Below are positions 1 through 10,514 of a DNA stretch of 64,000 bases, in pieces. The notes under the pieces are model-generated. The model did no database searches and had not been told where the DNA came from. It worked only from the letters and a program-made list of their open reading frames with translations. How positions within the stretch are numbered: the first letter of the stretch is position 1; each line of letters begins with the position of its first letter. Both the position numbers and the translations under genes were made by a program. Source of the stretch: an uncultured Roseibium sp. (lineage in GTDB: Bacteria; Pseudomonadota; Alphaproteobacteria; Rhizobiales; Stappiaceae). The stretch spans positions 1,772,001 to 1,836,000 of the forward strand of contig NZ_OY769915.1 of NCBI RefSeq assembly GCF_963669205.1, read 5' to 3'.

Positions 1-1
1 C

Positions 2-229
2 AACCTGGAACTCGATGCCCCCAACGGCAAGATCACGCTTGACGGCAACCGTCAGGCCATCGGGGCGAATTTCGTCTCCGAAGTTGCCGAACAGGACGAC
101 GGCACGCTCGTGACCAAACTGGTCGCGATCAAGGAAAACGTGCCGCAGACGCTCGGCATCGATCCTGAAGTCTTTGCAAAGATCGGCCTCCCAAGCCGTG
201 AGACGCCTGAGTGCAAGACGTCTTACTGA
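2..229 (+). CDS. ABC transporter substrate-binding protein, C-terminal end (partial)
   Basis: Only the last 75 codons are in the window, read in frame 2 to a TGA. The visible piece, including GKITLDGNRQA and AIKENVPQTLG, looks like the C-terminal lobe of the Peripla_BP_6 type of branched-chain amino acid/urea/amide binding proteins (UrtA/LivK-like), which bind ligand in the periplasm. A strong hairpin terminator follows at once. The matching permeases and ATPases lie about 4.4 kb downstream on the same strand, so this is probably the binding protein of that importer. The family call rests on a short fragment plus context. Confidence 0.6.
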   Translation, partial: NLELDAPNGKITLDGNRQAIGANFVSEVAEQDDGTLVTKLVAIKENVPQTLGIDPEVFAKIGLPSRETPECKTSY

Positions 230-239
230 CCGCAAAGCG

Positions 240-265
240 CCGGGCGGCCTGTGCCGCCCGGTTTT
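240..265 (+). terminator. Rho-independent terminator or attenuator after the binding-protein gene
   Basis: A 9-bp perfect stem CCGGGCGGC/GCCGCCCGG with a CTGT loop is followed by TTTT, starting 11 bases after the TGA. Its place between a binding-protein gene and the rest of the operon is typical of partial terminators that keep binding-protein mRNA in excess (inference). Confidence 0.8.
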
Positions 266-310
266 CCTACCGGGCCGCCGCATCCCGCAGCTTCGTGTCG
301 AGTTCTGGCA

Positions 311-1462
311 ATGACTCTCATTACCTACGTTACGCGAGTTCATTTTGCCGATGGCGTTTTGGAAGAAGCGCTTTGGTCGGAAGTGGAAGTCAATCGCAAG
401 ACGCGGCCCCTGATCGTCACTGACGAGACCCATCTGGACAGCGAGCTGTATGAACGGCTGCTTGCCGGGCTGCCCGTGCGCACATCGATCGAGGTCGTCA
501 GCGACGTGCCCGACATTCCGAACGAGGGCGCCGCCCGCCGCATTGCAGAGATCTATCAGCGCACCGAGCGCGATCTGCTGATTGCCTTCGGACGCAATAC
601 CGCGATCGATCTTGCCAAGATCTCGCGCATTTCGATCGCGCACCGCGAACCGCTTGAGACCTTCTCCTACGCAACCGGCGGCTCCAGACGGATCGGCAAC
701 AATCTGCCGGATCTCTACGCCGTTCCCGGCATTCAGGGCTTTGGTTCCGCCGTCAGTGCCCACGCGCCGGTCGTTCTTCAGGACGGTGAACGCACGCGCC
801 TGATGTGCAAGAAACTGGTGCCGACCGTGACCATTTGCGATCCGACGCTGACGCTCGGCGCAACGCCGGTCGAAAGCGCAAGCGCCGGGGCCGATGCGCT
901 TGGCCGGTGCGTCGAAGCCTATCTGTCCCCCGGCTACAATCCGCCAGCCGACGGAATCGCGCTCGACGGGCTTGGACGGGTGATCGCCAACCTGCACAAG
1001 GTGCTTGAGAACGACAGTGTCACGGCCCGCCGTGAGCTGATGGCGGCCAGCCTGAACGGCGCGCTCGCACTGCAGAAGGGGCTTGGAACCATTCACGCCA
1101 TCGGCTGCGCGCTGGAGACCGTCGTCGACCGCCGCCTTGATCCGGGAGCCCTGAGCCGCCTGCTGTTGCCTTCGGTGCTTCAGTTCAATGCCGGGGCCGC
1201 GCGCGAGAAGTTCAGCACCTTGCAGACCCTTTTCGACCCGAACGGCGACAGCGGGCCGGCCCGGAGCGTGACCGAGTTCCTGCACGACCTTCCCCTGCCG
1301 GAAAGCCTCAATGAAATGGGCATTGGCGAGGACGAGCTTCGAACCGCCGCCGATCTGGCGGCATCGGATCTGGCTGCCGTGCGCAGCCCGCGCGCGCTCT
1401 CAAGTTCAAGTCTCTACTCGATCATGAAATCGGTGCATTTGGACAGAACCCGGGTGGCCTGA
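311..1462 (+). CDS. Iron-containing alcohol dehydrogenase-like protein with altered metal site
   Basis: A 383-residue protein of the group III (Fe) alcohol dehydrogenase/maleylacetate reductase fold: N-terminal nucleotide-binding half and helical C-terminal half. ATG 311 is preferred over the upstream in-frame ATG at 251, which would add an unlikely Pro-rich leader. Landmarks are degenerate. The usual GGGS cofactor loop reads FGRNTAIDLAK. The DALxH metal motif reads GADALGRCVEAY, with Arg for His. The PHG metal motif reads DPGALSRLLLP, with Pro for His. The Asp of DAL and the His of IHAIG remain. It overlaps the next gene by one base (TGATG). Family usual role is NAD(P)H-dependent oxidation/reduction of alcohols and aldehydes; activity here is uncertain because two of four metal ligands appear lost. 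Confidence 0.75.
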   Translation: MTLITYVTRVHFADGVLEEALWSEVEVNRKTRPLIVTDETHLDSELYERLLAGLPVRTSIEVVSDVPDIPNEGAARRIAEIYQRTERDLLIAFGRNTAIDLAKISRISIAHREPLETFSYATGGSRRIGNNLPDLYAVPGIQGFGSAVSAHAPVVLQDGERTRLMCKKLVPTVTICDPTLTLGATPVESASAGADALGRCVEAYLSPGYNPPADGIALDGLGRVIANLHKVLENDSVTARRELMAASLNGALALQKGLGTIHAIGCALETVVDRRLDPGALSRLLLPSVLQFNAGAAREKFSTLQTLFDPNGDSGPARSVTEFLHDLPLPESLNEMGIGEDELRTAADLAASDLAAVRSPRALSSSSLYSIMKSVHLDRTRVA

Positions 1463-2892
1463 TGAAACCTTTGCTGATCAACGGGGAATGGGTGGCGACA
1501 GCCAGCGCCGCGGAAAACCGGAATCCGTCCGATCTCTCCGACGTGATCGATCTTTATGCCCATGCCGGTGTTCCCGAAACCCAGGCGGCAATGGATGCTG
1601 CCGCGGCTGCGGCGCCCGGCTGGGCCGCCACAGCGCCGCAGCAGAGGTTCGAGATCCTGAATAGGGCTGCCGATGAACTGGCACTGCGAAAACAGGAGAT
1701 CGGTACGCTTCTGTCGCGCGAGGAGGGCAAGACGCTTCGTGAAGGTCTTCTGGAAGCGGAGCGGGCCGCGAACATCTTCCGTTTCTTTGCCGGTGAGTGC
1801 GTGCGGCAGACGGGCGATCTGCTGCCGTCCGTGCGCCCCGGCATCGATGTCGAAGTAACGCGTGAACCGCTCGGCGTCGTCGGCATCATCACGCCGTGGA
1901 ATTTTCCGATCGCGATACCGGCCTGGAAAATTGCCCCGGCGCTCTGTTACGGCAATGCGGTCGTCTTCAAACCTGCCGAACTGGTGCCCGGATGTGCCTG
2001 GGTCCTCGCGGATATCCTGCAAAGAGCCGGTGTCCCCAACGGGGTTTTCAATCTGGTGACGGGGAAGGGATCCGTCGTCGGCCAGGCACTGCTGGATTCA
2101 CCCCTGATCGACGGGATTACCTTCACCGGGTCGCAGACGATCGGGCATCGGGTCGCCGCTTCCTGCCTGAAGAGGCTGCGCAAGGTTCAGCTCGAGATGG
2201 GCGGCAAGAACCCGCTCGTCGTGCTGAACGACGCCGATCTCGATCAGGCCGTGGATGTCGCGGTGGATGGCGCTTTCTTTTCGACCGGGCAAAGGTGCAC
2301 GGCCTCGTCGCGCCTGATCGTGACTGAAGACATTTGCGGCCGTTTCATTGAGAAACTGGCCGATCGCTGCAAGGCGCTGACGGTCGGCAATGCGCTGGCC
2401 GAGGCAACCGAGATCGGGCCGGTCGCCAGCGCGGACCAGCTTGAGACCGACCTGAGATACATCGAAATCGGCCGCGCCCAGGGCGGCAACCTGCGCTGCG
2501 GCGGCGAGCGCCTGCGCCGGGAGACGGACGGATACTATCTGCAGCCCGCGCTCTTCACCGACACGACCAACGACATGCGCATCAACACGGAAGAGGTGTT
2601 CGGCCCCGTTGCCTCGGTCATTCGCGTGAAAAACTATGAGGAGGCGCTTCACATTGCCAACGAAACGGAGTTCGGCCTGTGTGCGGGGATCTGCACGACG
2701 AGCCTCAAGCATGCCAGCCATTTCCGCAAGAATTCGAAGGCCGGCATGGTGATGGTCAATCTTCCGACGGCGGGCGTTGACTACCATGTTCCCTTCGGCG
2801 GCAGGAAAGGCTCGAGCTTCGGTCCGCGTGAGCAGGGACGCTATGCCGCGGAATTTTTCACGACGGTCAAGACCGGGTATGTACGTGCCTGA
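1462..2892 (+). CDS. NAD(P)-dependent aldehyde dehydrogenase
   Basis: 476 residues, full length for the ALDH superfamily, closest by eye to succinate-semialdehyde or alpha-ketoglutarate-semialdehyde dehydrogenases. The oxyanion Asn lies in TPWNFPIAIPAWK (about residue 143), the coenzyme loop in TFTGSQTIG, the general-base Glu in LEMGGKNP (about 240), and the nucleophile Cys in GQRCTASSR (about 275). EVFGPV is also intact, so the enzyme should be active in the cytoplasm. It oxidises an aldehyde to the acid, plausibly the product of another step of this locus. It is translationally coupled to the ADH-like gene. A 527-bp inverted-repeat element begins only four bases after its stop codon. Confidence 0.9.
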   Translation: MKPLLINGEWVATASAAENRNPSDLSDVIDLYAHAGVPETQAAMDAAAAAAPGWAATAPQQRFEILNRAADELALRKQEIGTLLSREEGKTLREGLLEAERAANIFRFFAGECVRQTGDLLPSVRPGIDVEVTREPLGVVGIITPWNFPIAIPAWKIAPALCYGNAVVFKPAELVPGCAWVLADILQRAGVPNGVFNLVTGKGSVVGQALLDSPLIDGITFTGSQTIGHRVAASCLKRLRKVQLEMGGKNPLVVLNDADLDQAVDVAVDGAFFSTGQRCTASSRLIVTEDICGRFIEKLADRCKALTVGNALAEATEIGPVASADQLETDLRYIEIGRAQGGNLRCGGERLRRETDGYYLQPALFTDTTNDMRINTEEVFGPVASVIRVKNYEEALHIANETEFGLCAGICTTSLKHASHFRKNSKAGMVMVNLPTAGVDYHVPFGGRKGSSFGPREQGRYAAEFFTTVKTGYVRA

Positions 2893-2895
2893 TTA

Positions 2896-3422
2896 TACCA
2901 ACCGTCATAGATAGAAACCCATTTCACCGGGATTGTTTTGCCACAAGGCAAGGCGCGGTTTGCGCGCTAGGGTTCGGACCCATAAATGAAGCCGATTTGG
3001 CGGCAGAAATGGCAAAATCTCGCGAGGAAGCGTGCGCAGAGCGGGCTTTATGCCCGGTCAAGCGCGGTGACGCTGCGAGGTAAAGCCATTTTGCCGTCCT
3101 TCGGATTTGGCCGTTTTGGCCATCTGCATCGTCGCGAAAGGCTTGAAAATGAATCACATTTCCTGCGCTTTCGCTCCTCGCAGTTGGTCAAAACGATCCA
3201 AACCAAATTGTCTTCATTTATGGGTCCGTACCCTATGCCGGCACTTCAAGCAAATCGCAACGCGGCATTGGGGCAAAAGAACCCGGCCTCCGGTGGCATG
3301 AAACCGGCCATCGGCTGCGTTGTGGCGCTTGCGCGATGCGCCGGCATCGCGCTGCGCACCACGCCTGACCGAGTGGACCGGTTTGATGCCATGAAGTGGG
3401 TTTCTATCTATGACGGTTGGTA
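2896..3422. mobile_element. 527-bp MITE-like element with 31-bp terminal inverted repeats
   Basis: Left end 2896-2926 (begins TACCAACCGTCATAGATAG) and right end 3392-3422 are inverted repeats matching at 30 of 31 positions. The trinucleotide TTA flanks both ends (2893-2895 and 3423-3425), compatible with a 3-bp target duplication. No transposase-like frame lies inside, so it would be non-autonomous. It carries a second element nested at 2970-3233. It fills nearly the whole gap between the aldehyde dehydrogenase and the AraC regulator, so it may supply or disrupt the regulator's upstream DNA. Confidence 0.75.
2970..3233. mobile_element. 264-bp TA-flanked inverted-repeat element, longest copy
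   Basis: Ends are 22-bp inverted repeats matching at 21 positions (outer end GGGTTCGGACCCATAAATGA), with the dinucleotide TA directly outside each end (2968-2969, 3234-3235), as for TA-targeting transposons. No coding capacity is seen. A shorter relative lies at 41896-42065 and a one-ended one at 36735-36785. This copy is nested within the 527-bp element, so it inserted later. Confidence 0.8.
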
Positions 3423-3571
3423 TTACTGCGCCGCAGCATGAATTTCAGTCTGATTTCGTAACTCTGAGTCTCTTTGTAAGGCTGTTTGTCTTGCAAATCG
3501 GTATTTTTGCGAGGTTTACTTCAGGAAACGAAAAAATAAACGATCGCGATAATCCTCGGGAGGAGGGGACT

Positions 3572-4405
3572 ATGAGCGAAGCGATATCCGTTCACCACGG
3601 TGAATTCGGGCGCGCGGCTCTCTACAAGCTGGATAAGCCTATCATCACGCATGCCCACAGGGAGGGGCATCTGATTTTCTATCTGGGCGGTGCCGAGGCG
3701 AAGGTCAGCGTTTCCGGGAAATGGGTCGCCGCCGACCGGAACACCGGCGTGGCCGTCAGTCCCTGGGAGCAGCACAGCTTTCACCTGAAGGACAAGAACC
3801 CGGTCGAGGCCTGCATGTGCCTGGTGCTTTACATCAAGCCGATCTGGTTTCTGGAAAACAGCCAATCCGCCGAGTTTGCACTGAATTTCGGCCGGTCCTT
3901 CATCTCCATGACGCCCGACGTCTCCAACTGGGTGAAACGTCTGACGTCACTGTTGCTGGACGGCGGCAACGATCATCTGTTCGATGGCTATCTGTACCGT
4001 ACGACACTGCAGTGTTTTGAGCAGTCCTGGCGCCATGCGGACCGCAATTCGGTTCTCAGCGACAGCCGCCACAGGTTCACGGACTATCGGGTGCGCCGCT
4101 CGCTCCGTCTCATGCAGGAAAACTATACCGAGGAAGTTGAAGTGGAGTGGCTGGCGCGTGAAGTCGGCCTGTCCCGTCCGCATTTCTTCAAGCTTTTCAA
4201 AAAGCAGATGGGAATTACCCCAAATCTGTATCTGAACACGCTGAGGGCGGAACAGGCGATCTCCGATCTGATGACCACCGACAAATCGGTGACCGAAATC
4301 AGCTACGATCTCGGATTTTCCTCGCAGGCCAGCTTCACCCGGTTCTTTTCTTCCAATGTCGGGATTCCGCCCAGTGACTACCGCCGCGTGGCGCACGTCA
4401 CGTGA
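3572..4405 (+). CDS. AraC-family transcriptional regulator
   Basis: 277 residues starting at ATG 3572 behind a clear GGAGGAGGGG ribosome site; the open frame extends further upstream but into repeat DNA. The N-terminal part (about 1-150) is a cupin-like AraC sensor region. The C-terminal ~100 residues contain the two AraC helix-turn-helix units, visible as VEWLAREVGLSRPHFFKLF and VTEISYDLGFSSQASFTRFF, ending in the usual PSDYRR. It is likely a local activator of the ABC importer and catabolic genes on either side (inference from position). The effector is unknown. Confidence 0.88.
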   Translation: MSEAISVHHGEFGRAALYKLDKPIITHAHREGHLIFYLGGAEAKVSVSGKWVAADRNTGVAVSPWEQHSFHLKDKNPVEACMCLVLYIKPIWFLENSQSAEFALNFGRSFISMTPDVSNWVKRLTSLLLDGGNDHLFDGYLYRTTLQCFEQSWRHADRNSVLSDSRHRFTDYRVRRSLRLMQENYTEEVEVEWLAREVGLSRPHFFKLFKKQMGITPNLYLNTLRAEQAISDLMTTDKSVTEISYDLGFSSQASFTRFFSSNVGIPPSDYRRVAHVT

Positions 4406-4606
4406 GCGGAGCTGTCCGCCGGTGCCGGAAATCAATTATGCCGATGATGGGCCAACAGAGAAGACTATCGGGTACGTCGATTCCGGGGCTTCCCACTTAG
4501 CCTTTTCCTGAGCCAGCGACCTCAATGTCGATAGAGCTTAGGGAGGACGTCGCGTGTTGCGGCAAAAATATCTCGGTCAATGCACCGCTGCCGGAGGGAG
4601 TTTCCG

Positions 4607-5620
4607 ATGAGGGACTTCGCATCGAGACATCCGGTCCGGACAGTCATCATCCTTTTGGCGGTCGCCGTTTTCATATGGCTGGTCTTTGCCGTCTGGCCGA
4701 AGGGGCTTGTCGATGTGATCGGGCGCAAGAAGGTCTTCCTGAACGCGGTCTTCAACGGAATCACGCTCGGCGGCCTCTATTTCCTCGTCGCAAGCGGCTT
4801 CACCCTGATTTTCGGCCTGATGCGCAATGTCAATCTGGCACACGGGTCGCTTTACCTCCTGGGCGGGTACATCGGCTACTTCGTTGCCAGTTCCACCGGT
4901 TTCTGGCTGCTTGCTTTCCCGGTTGCCTTCGTTCTGGTCGCCATCGTCGGCATTTTCATGCAGATCTTCATCTTCCGCAGGATGGAGGGTCAGGATCTCA
5001 GGCAAACGCTCGTCACGATCGGCATTTCCATCGTCATGGCGGACCTGATGCTCTGGGGCTTCGGGGGAGATTTCTACAATATTACTCCCCCAAGCTGGTT
5101 GAGCGGACCGATGGAGACGCTTTTCGTGACGGGCGTGAAGCGCTCCTCGGGAGAACTGATTTATCTGAAATACCCCGTGGTACGCGTTGTCATTTTCCTG
5201 GCGTCCGTCGTGATCGGCGTGGCCATGTGGCTGATCCTGAACCGCACCCAGATCGGCATGATGATCCGCGCCGGTGTCGATGACCGCGACATGCTGTCCG
5301 CGACAGGTGCACGCATTCAGCTTGTCTTCGTCGGTGTGTTCGCGTTCGGAGCGGGCCTTGCCGGTATCGCTGGGGTCGTCGGCGGCACGTTCCAGTCCGT
5401 CGCCCCGGGAGAAGACATTCGTTTTCTTCTGGCCTCCCTCGTGGTTGTCATCGTCGGCGGCATGGGATCCATCACCGGCGCGGCGCTCGGCGCTCTCCTG
5501 ATCGGGCTCGCGGAGCAGTTCGGATCCGTCTACTTCCCGACCTATGCCGTCGTTCTCACGTTCCTGATCATGGTGCTGGTGCTGGCATTCCGCCCGCAGG
5601 GCCTTATGGGAAGGTCGTGA
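4607..5620 (+). CDS. Branched-chain-type ABC transporter permease (LivH/UrtB-like)
   Basis: 337 residues with one N-terminal and about seven further hydrophobic segments. Family signatures of LivH-type permeases are present: NGITLGGLYFLVASGFTLIF and FGLMRNVNLAHGSLYLLGGY near residues 45-90, and the ALxGLxEQFG region near the C-terminus. ATG 4607 is chosen because GGAGGGA lies 7 bases upstream; an ATG at 4580 has no such site. It forms half of the inner-membrane channel with the next gene (stop and start 3 bases apart). Ligand class in this family includes branched-chain amino acids, urea and amides; the real ligand is unknown. Confidence 0.9.
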   Translation: MRDFASRHPVRTVIILLAVAVFIWLVFAVWPKGLVDVIGRKKVFLNAVFNGITLGGLYFLVASGFTLIFGLMRNVNLAHGSLYLLGGYIGYFVASSTGFWLLAFPVAFVLVAIVGIFMQIFIFRRMEGQDLRQTLVTIGISIVMADLMLWGFGGDFYNITPPSWLSGPMETLFVTGVKRSSGELIYLKYPVVRVVIFLASVVIGVAMWLILNRTQIGMMIRAGVDDRDMLSATGARIQLVFVGVFAFGAGLAGIAGVVGGTFQSVAPGEDIRFLLASLVVVIVGGMGSITGAALGALLIGLAEQFGSVYFPTYAVVLTFLIMVLVLAFRPQGLMGRS

Positions 5621-5623
5621 TCC

Positions 5624-6691
5624 ATGGCGCTGGCTGAGAGCAATCCCGCAACCAAGGTTCACGACGCGCGCGAGCGTGTCTGGTTCGAGCGCATTCCCGC
5701 AGCCTACTGGATCACCTGTATCGCGCTTCTGATCATGCCGGCCTTCGCCAGCGAGTTCACGCTTTACCAGGTGTTCGGCTGGTCGTTCATTCTCGGCATG
5801 ATTTCGCTTAGTCTCATGTTCCTGGGCGGTTACGGGGGCATGGTGAGCCTCGTGCAGATGTCGGTCGCCGGCCTTGCCGGATACATGGTCGCGATCTTCG
5901 GCGACAGCGCCATCACCGACATCAGCCTGGGCTGGCCCTGGTACATCGCCATTCCGCTTGCGCTCGTCGTCGCGATCTTCTTCGGTACGGTCGTCGGGTC
6001 TCTTGCGGTGCGCACCGAGGGCATCTACACCATCATGATCACGCTGGCGGTCGCCGCGGCGTTCTTTTACTTTACCCGCCAGAACTACGCCGTCTTCAAC
6101 GGCTTCTCGGGGTTCAACGGGGTGTTGCCACCCAACCTCTTCGGGGTCGACTGGCGGCAGAGCATGCCCTTTTACTATCTGACCCTGTTCTGGGCCGCGG
6201 TCGCCTATTTTGCCGTTCTGTACATCTCTCGCGCTCCCTTTGGCCTTGCCTTGCAAGGTGTCCGCGACAATCCGCGCCGCATGGCCGCGCTTGGCTACAA
6301 CGTCAACGCCCACAGGATCGCCGCTTATGCCTTCGCCGCCCTGATCGCCGGAACCGGGGGCATTCTTTTGACCTGGCAGTCGGCACAGATCTCACCGGGC
6401 ACCGCGGGTATCGGTCCGGCGATCGACATACTCGTGATCGCGGTGATCGGCGGCATGAGCCGTCCCATCGGTCCGTTCATCGGCGCGTTCATCTACGTGC
6501 TTCTCAAGACCTTCGCCATCGACATTCTTCTGTCCGTCGGGTTGAGCGGAGAGCGCTTTCAGTTGCTCATCGGCCTTGGTTTTCTCGCGATCGTCTTCTT
6601 TTCTCCGGACGGCCTACTTGGTCTCTGGGACCGCTGGCAGGACTACCGCAAGCGCGATCCGCTGCTGGACCGCGGGGAGGACAGGCTGTGA
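5624..6691 (+). CDS. Branched-chain-type ABC transporter permease (LivM-like)
   Basis: 355 residues, polytopic, second channel subunit. LivM-type landmarks are seen: GGYGGMVSLVQMSVAGLAGY around residue 67-86, VRTEGIYTIMITLAVAAAF around 127, and the ATPase-coupling region ALQGVRDNPRRMAALGYNV around 208. It ends in a charged cytoplasmic tail. Its stop codon overlaps the GTG start of the ATPase gene by four bases, so the subunits are translationally coupled. Confidence 0.9.
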   Translation: MALAESNPATKVHDARERVWFERIPAAYWITCIALLIMPAFASEFTLYQVFGWSFILGMISLSLMFLGGYGGMVSLVQMSVAGLAGYMVAIFGDSAITDISLGWPWYIAIPLALVVAIFFGTVVGSLAVRTEGIYTIMITLAVAAAFFYFTRQNYAVFNGFSGFNGVLPPNLFGVDWRQSMPFYYLTLFWAAVAYFAVLYISRAPFGLALQGVRDNPRRMAALGYNVNAHRIAAYAFAALIAGTGGILLTWQSAQISPGTAGIGPAIDILVIAVIGGMSRPIGPFIGAFIYVLLKTFAIDILLSVGLSGERFQLLIGLGFLAIVFFSPDGLLGLWDRWQDYRKRDPLLDRGEDRL

Positions 6692-7495
6692 CGCTCCTGG
6701 AAGCCGCCGGCACCTCCGTCTCCGACCGCCTGAGCGTCACCGGCACGGCGAACGCACTAGAGCTGCGCGGGGTCAGCAAACTCTTCGGCGCACTGGCGGC
6801 GCTGAGCGACATCGACCTGATCGTCAAGCCGGGCGAGCGGCGCGCGGTGCTTGGGTCCAACGGCGCGGGCAAAACAACGCTTTTCAACTGCATCACCGGC
6901 GATTTCGCGCCGACCACCGGATCGATCCGGTTCTTCGGCGAAGAGGTGGCGGCCTTTCCCGCGCAGGAACGCATCCGGCGTGGATTGCGCAGAACCTACC
7001 AGATCTCGCTGCTGTTCACAGGCTTGTCTGTTCTGGACAATGTTTATCTGGCCTGTTGCGGCGTCTCCCGTGGCCGGTTCTCGTTTGTCCGTCCGCGCCG
7101 CAATGATGCGTTGATGGCCAGTGCGGAAAACCTGGTTCACGTGGTTCATCTCGACGATGTCCGCGACACGAAGGTCGCCGATCTGTCCTACGGGCAGCAG
7201 CGCCAGCTGGAAATCGCGATGGCGCTGTCCGGAGCGCCGAGATTCATCCTGTTCGATGAACCGGCTGCCGGTCTCTCCCCGACGGAGCGGCAGGAGCTGA
7301 TCGAAATCCTCACCGGGCTGCCGGGCCACATGGGCTACATCATTATCGAACACGACATGGACGTTGCCCTGCGCGTCGCCGAATCCGTCACGATGATGCA
7401 CAACGGCCGGATCTTCAAGGAAGGCAAACCGGCCGAAATCGAGGAGGACGAAGAGGTTCAGGCCCTTTATCTCGGCGGTGAAGAGGGGCTCGGTC

Positions 7496-7503
<8 letters not shown>
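6688..7503 (+). CDS. ABC transporter ATP-binding protein (LivG-like)
   Basis: 271 residues with GTG start overlapping the permease stop. Walker A GSNGAGKTTLFN (about residue 55), ABC signature LSYGQQRQLEIAMAL (about 167), Walker B FILFDEPAAGLSP (about 188) and the switch His in IIIEHDMDV are all intact. The longer Q-loop to signature spacing and position after LivM fit LivG. It energises uptake by ATP hydrolysis at the inner membrane. Its end overlaps the start of the LivF-type fusion gene by 8 bases. Confidence 0.92.
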
Positions 7504-9664
<2,161 letters not shown>

Positions 9665-9666
9665 CG

Positions 9667-10494
9667 ATGTTCGAACGCAAGCACCTTGTCGAAAAGTACC
9701 GGGCAATGATTGCCCGCGGAGAACCGATCATCGGCGGCGGCGCCGGGACGGGGCTGTCCGCCAAGGGCGAGGAAGCCGGCGGCATCGACCTGATCGTCAT
9801 CTACAATTCCGGCCGCTACCGGATGGCCGGACGCGGCAGCCTGGCGGGCCTGATGCCCTACGGCGACGCCAACAGCGTTGTCATGGAAATGGCCGGTGAG
9901 GTCCTGCCCGTGGTCAAAAACACGCCCGTCCTAGCGGGCGTGTGTGCCTCTGACCCATTCCGGCTGATGGACAAGTTTCTGGACGAGGTCAAGGCCGCAG
10001 GATTTTCAGGCGTCCAGAATTTTCCGACCGTCGGACTGATCGACGGAAACTTCCGGGCGAACCTGGAAGAGACGGGAATGTCCTATCAGCTGGAAGTCGA
10101 CATGATCGCGATGGCGCACCGGAAGGACATGCTCACGACGCCATATGTGTTTTCGACGGAGGACGCGACCGCGATGGCCGGCGCTGGCGCCGATATCATC
10201 GTGTGCCATCTCGGCCTGACGACCGGCGGCAGCATCGGCGCGGAAACCTCGCTGAAACTGGCGGATTGCCCGGCGATTGTCGACGAGTGGTCCGCGGCGG
10301 CCCTGGCGGTCAATCCCGACGCCGTCGTCCTGGTGCATGGCGGCCCGGTGGCGATGCCGGATGATGCCGAATTTGTCTTGAAGAACACGCGCAACTGTCA
10401 CGGTTTCTACGGTGCGTCCTCTATGGAACGCTTGCCGACCGAGATTGCGCTCGTCGAACAAACCAGAAAATTCAAGGAAATCCGCGGCTCTTGA
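9667..10494 (+). CDS. Phosphoenolpyruvate hydrolase-family TIM-barrel protein (Tm-1 partner)
   Basis: 275 residues of the PEP_hydrolase/TIM-barrel family that commonly sits beside UPF0261 genes; the two together correspond to the two halves of the plant Tm-1 protein (established for the family). Visible landmarks are IGGGAGTGLSAKGEEAGGID near the N-terminus, GVQNFPTVGLIDGNFR, AGADIIVCHLGLTTGGSIG and the C-terminal GFYGASSMERLPTE. ATG 9667 has AGGAG 8 bases upstream; a TTG two codons earlier is less likely. It begins 2 bases after the fusion gene. No enzymatic activity is assigned with confidence. Confidence 0.88.
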   Translation: MFERKHLVEKYRAMIARGEPIIGGGAGTGLSAKGEEAGGIDLIVIYNSGRYRMAGRGSLAGLMPYGDANSVVMEMAGEVLPVVKNTPVLAGVCASDPFRLMDKFLDEVKAAGFSGVQNFPTVGLIDGNFRANLEETGMSYQLEVDMIAMAHRKDMLTTPYVFSTEDATAMAGAGADIIVCHLGLTTGGSIGAETSLKLADCPAIVDEWSAAALAVNPDAVVLVHGGPVAMPDDAEFVLKNTRNCHGFYGASSMERLPTEIALVEQTRKFKEIRGS

Positions 10495-10514
10495 GCCGGG
10501 GGGGAGGATCGAAC

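Noticed and set aside
4577..6313. 578-residue minus-strand open frame opposite the two permease genes
   Set aside because: Highly polar His/Asp/Arg-rich shadow of hydrophobic codons; the plus-strand permeases are unambiguous.
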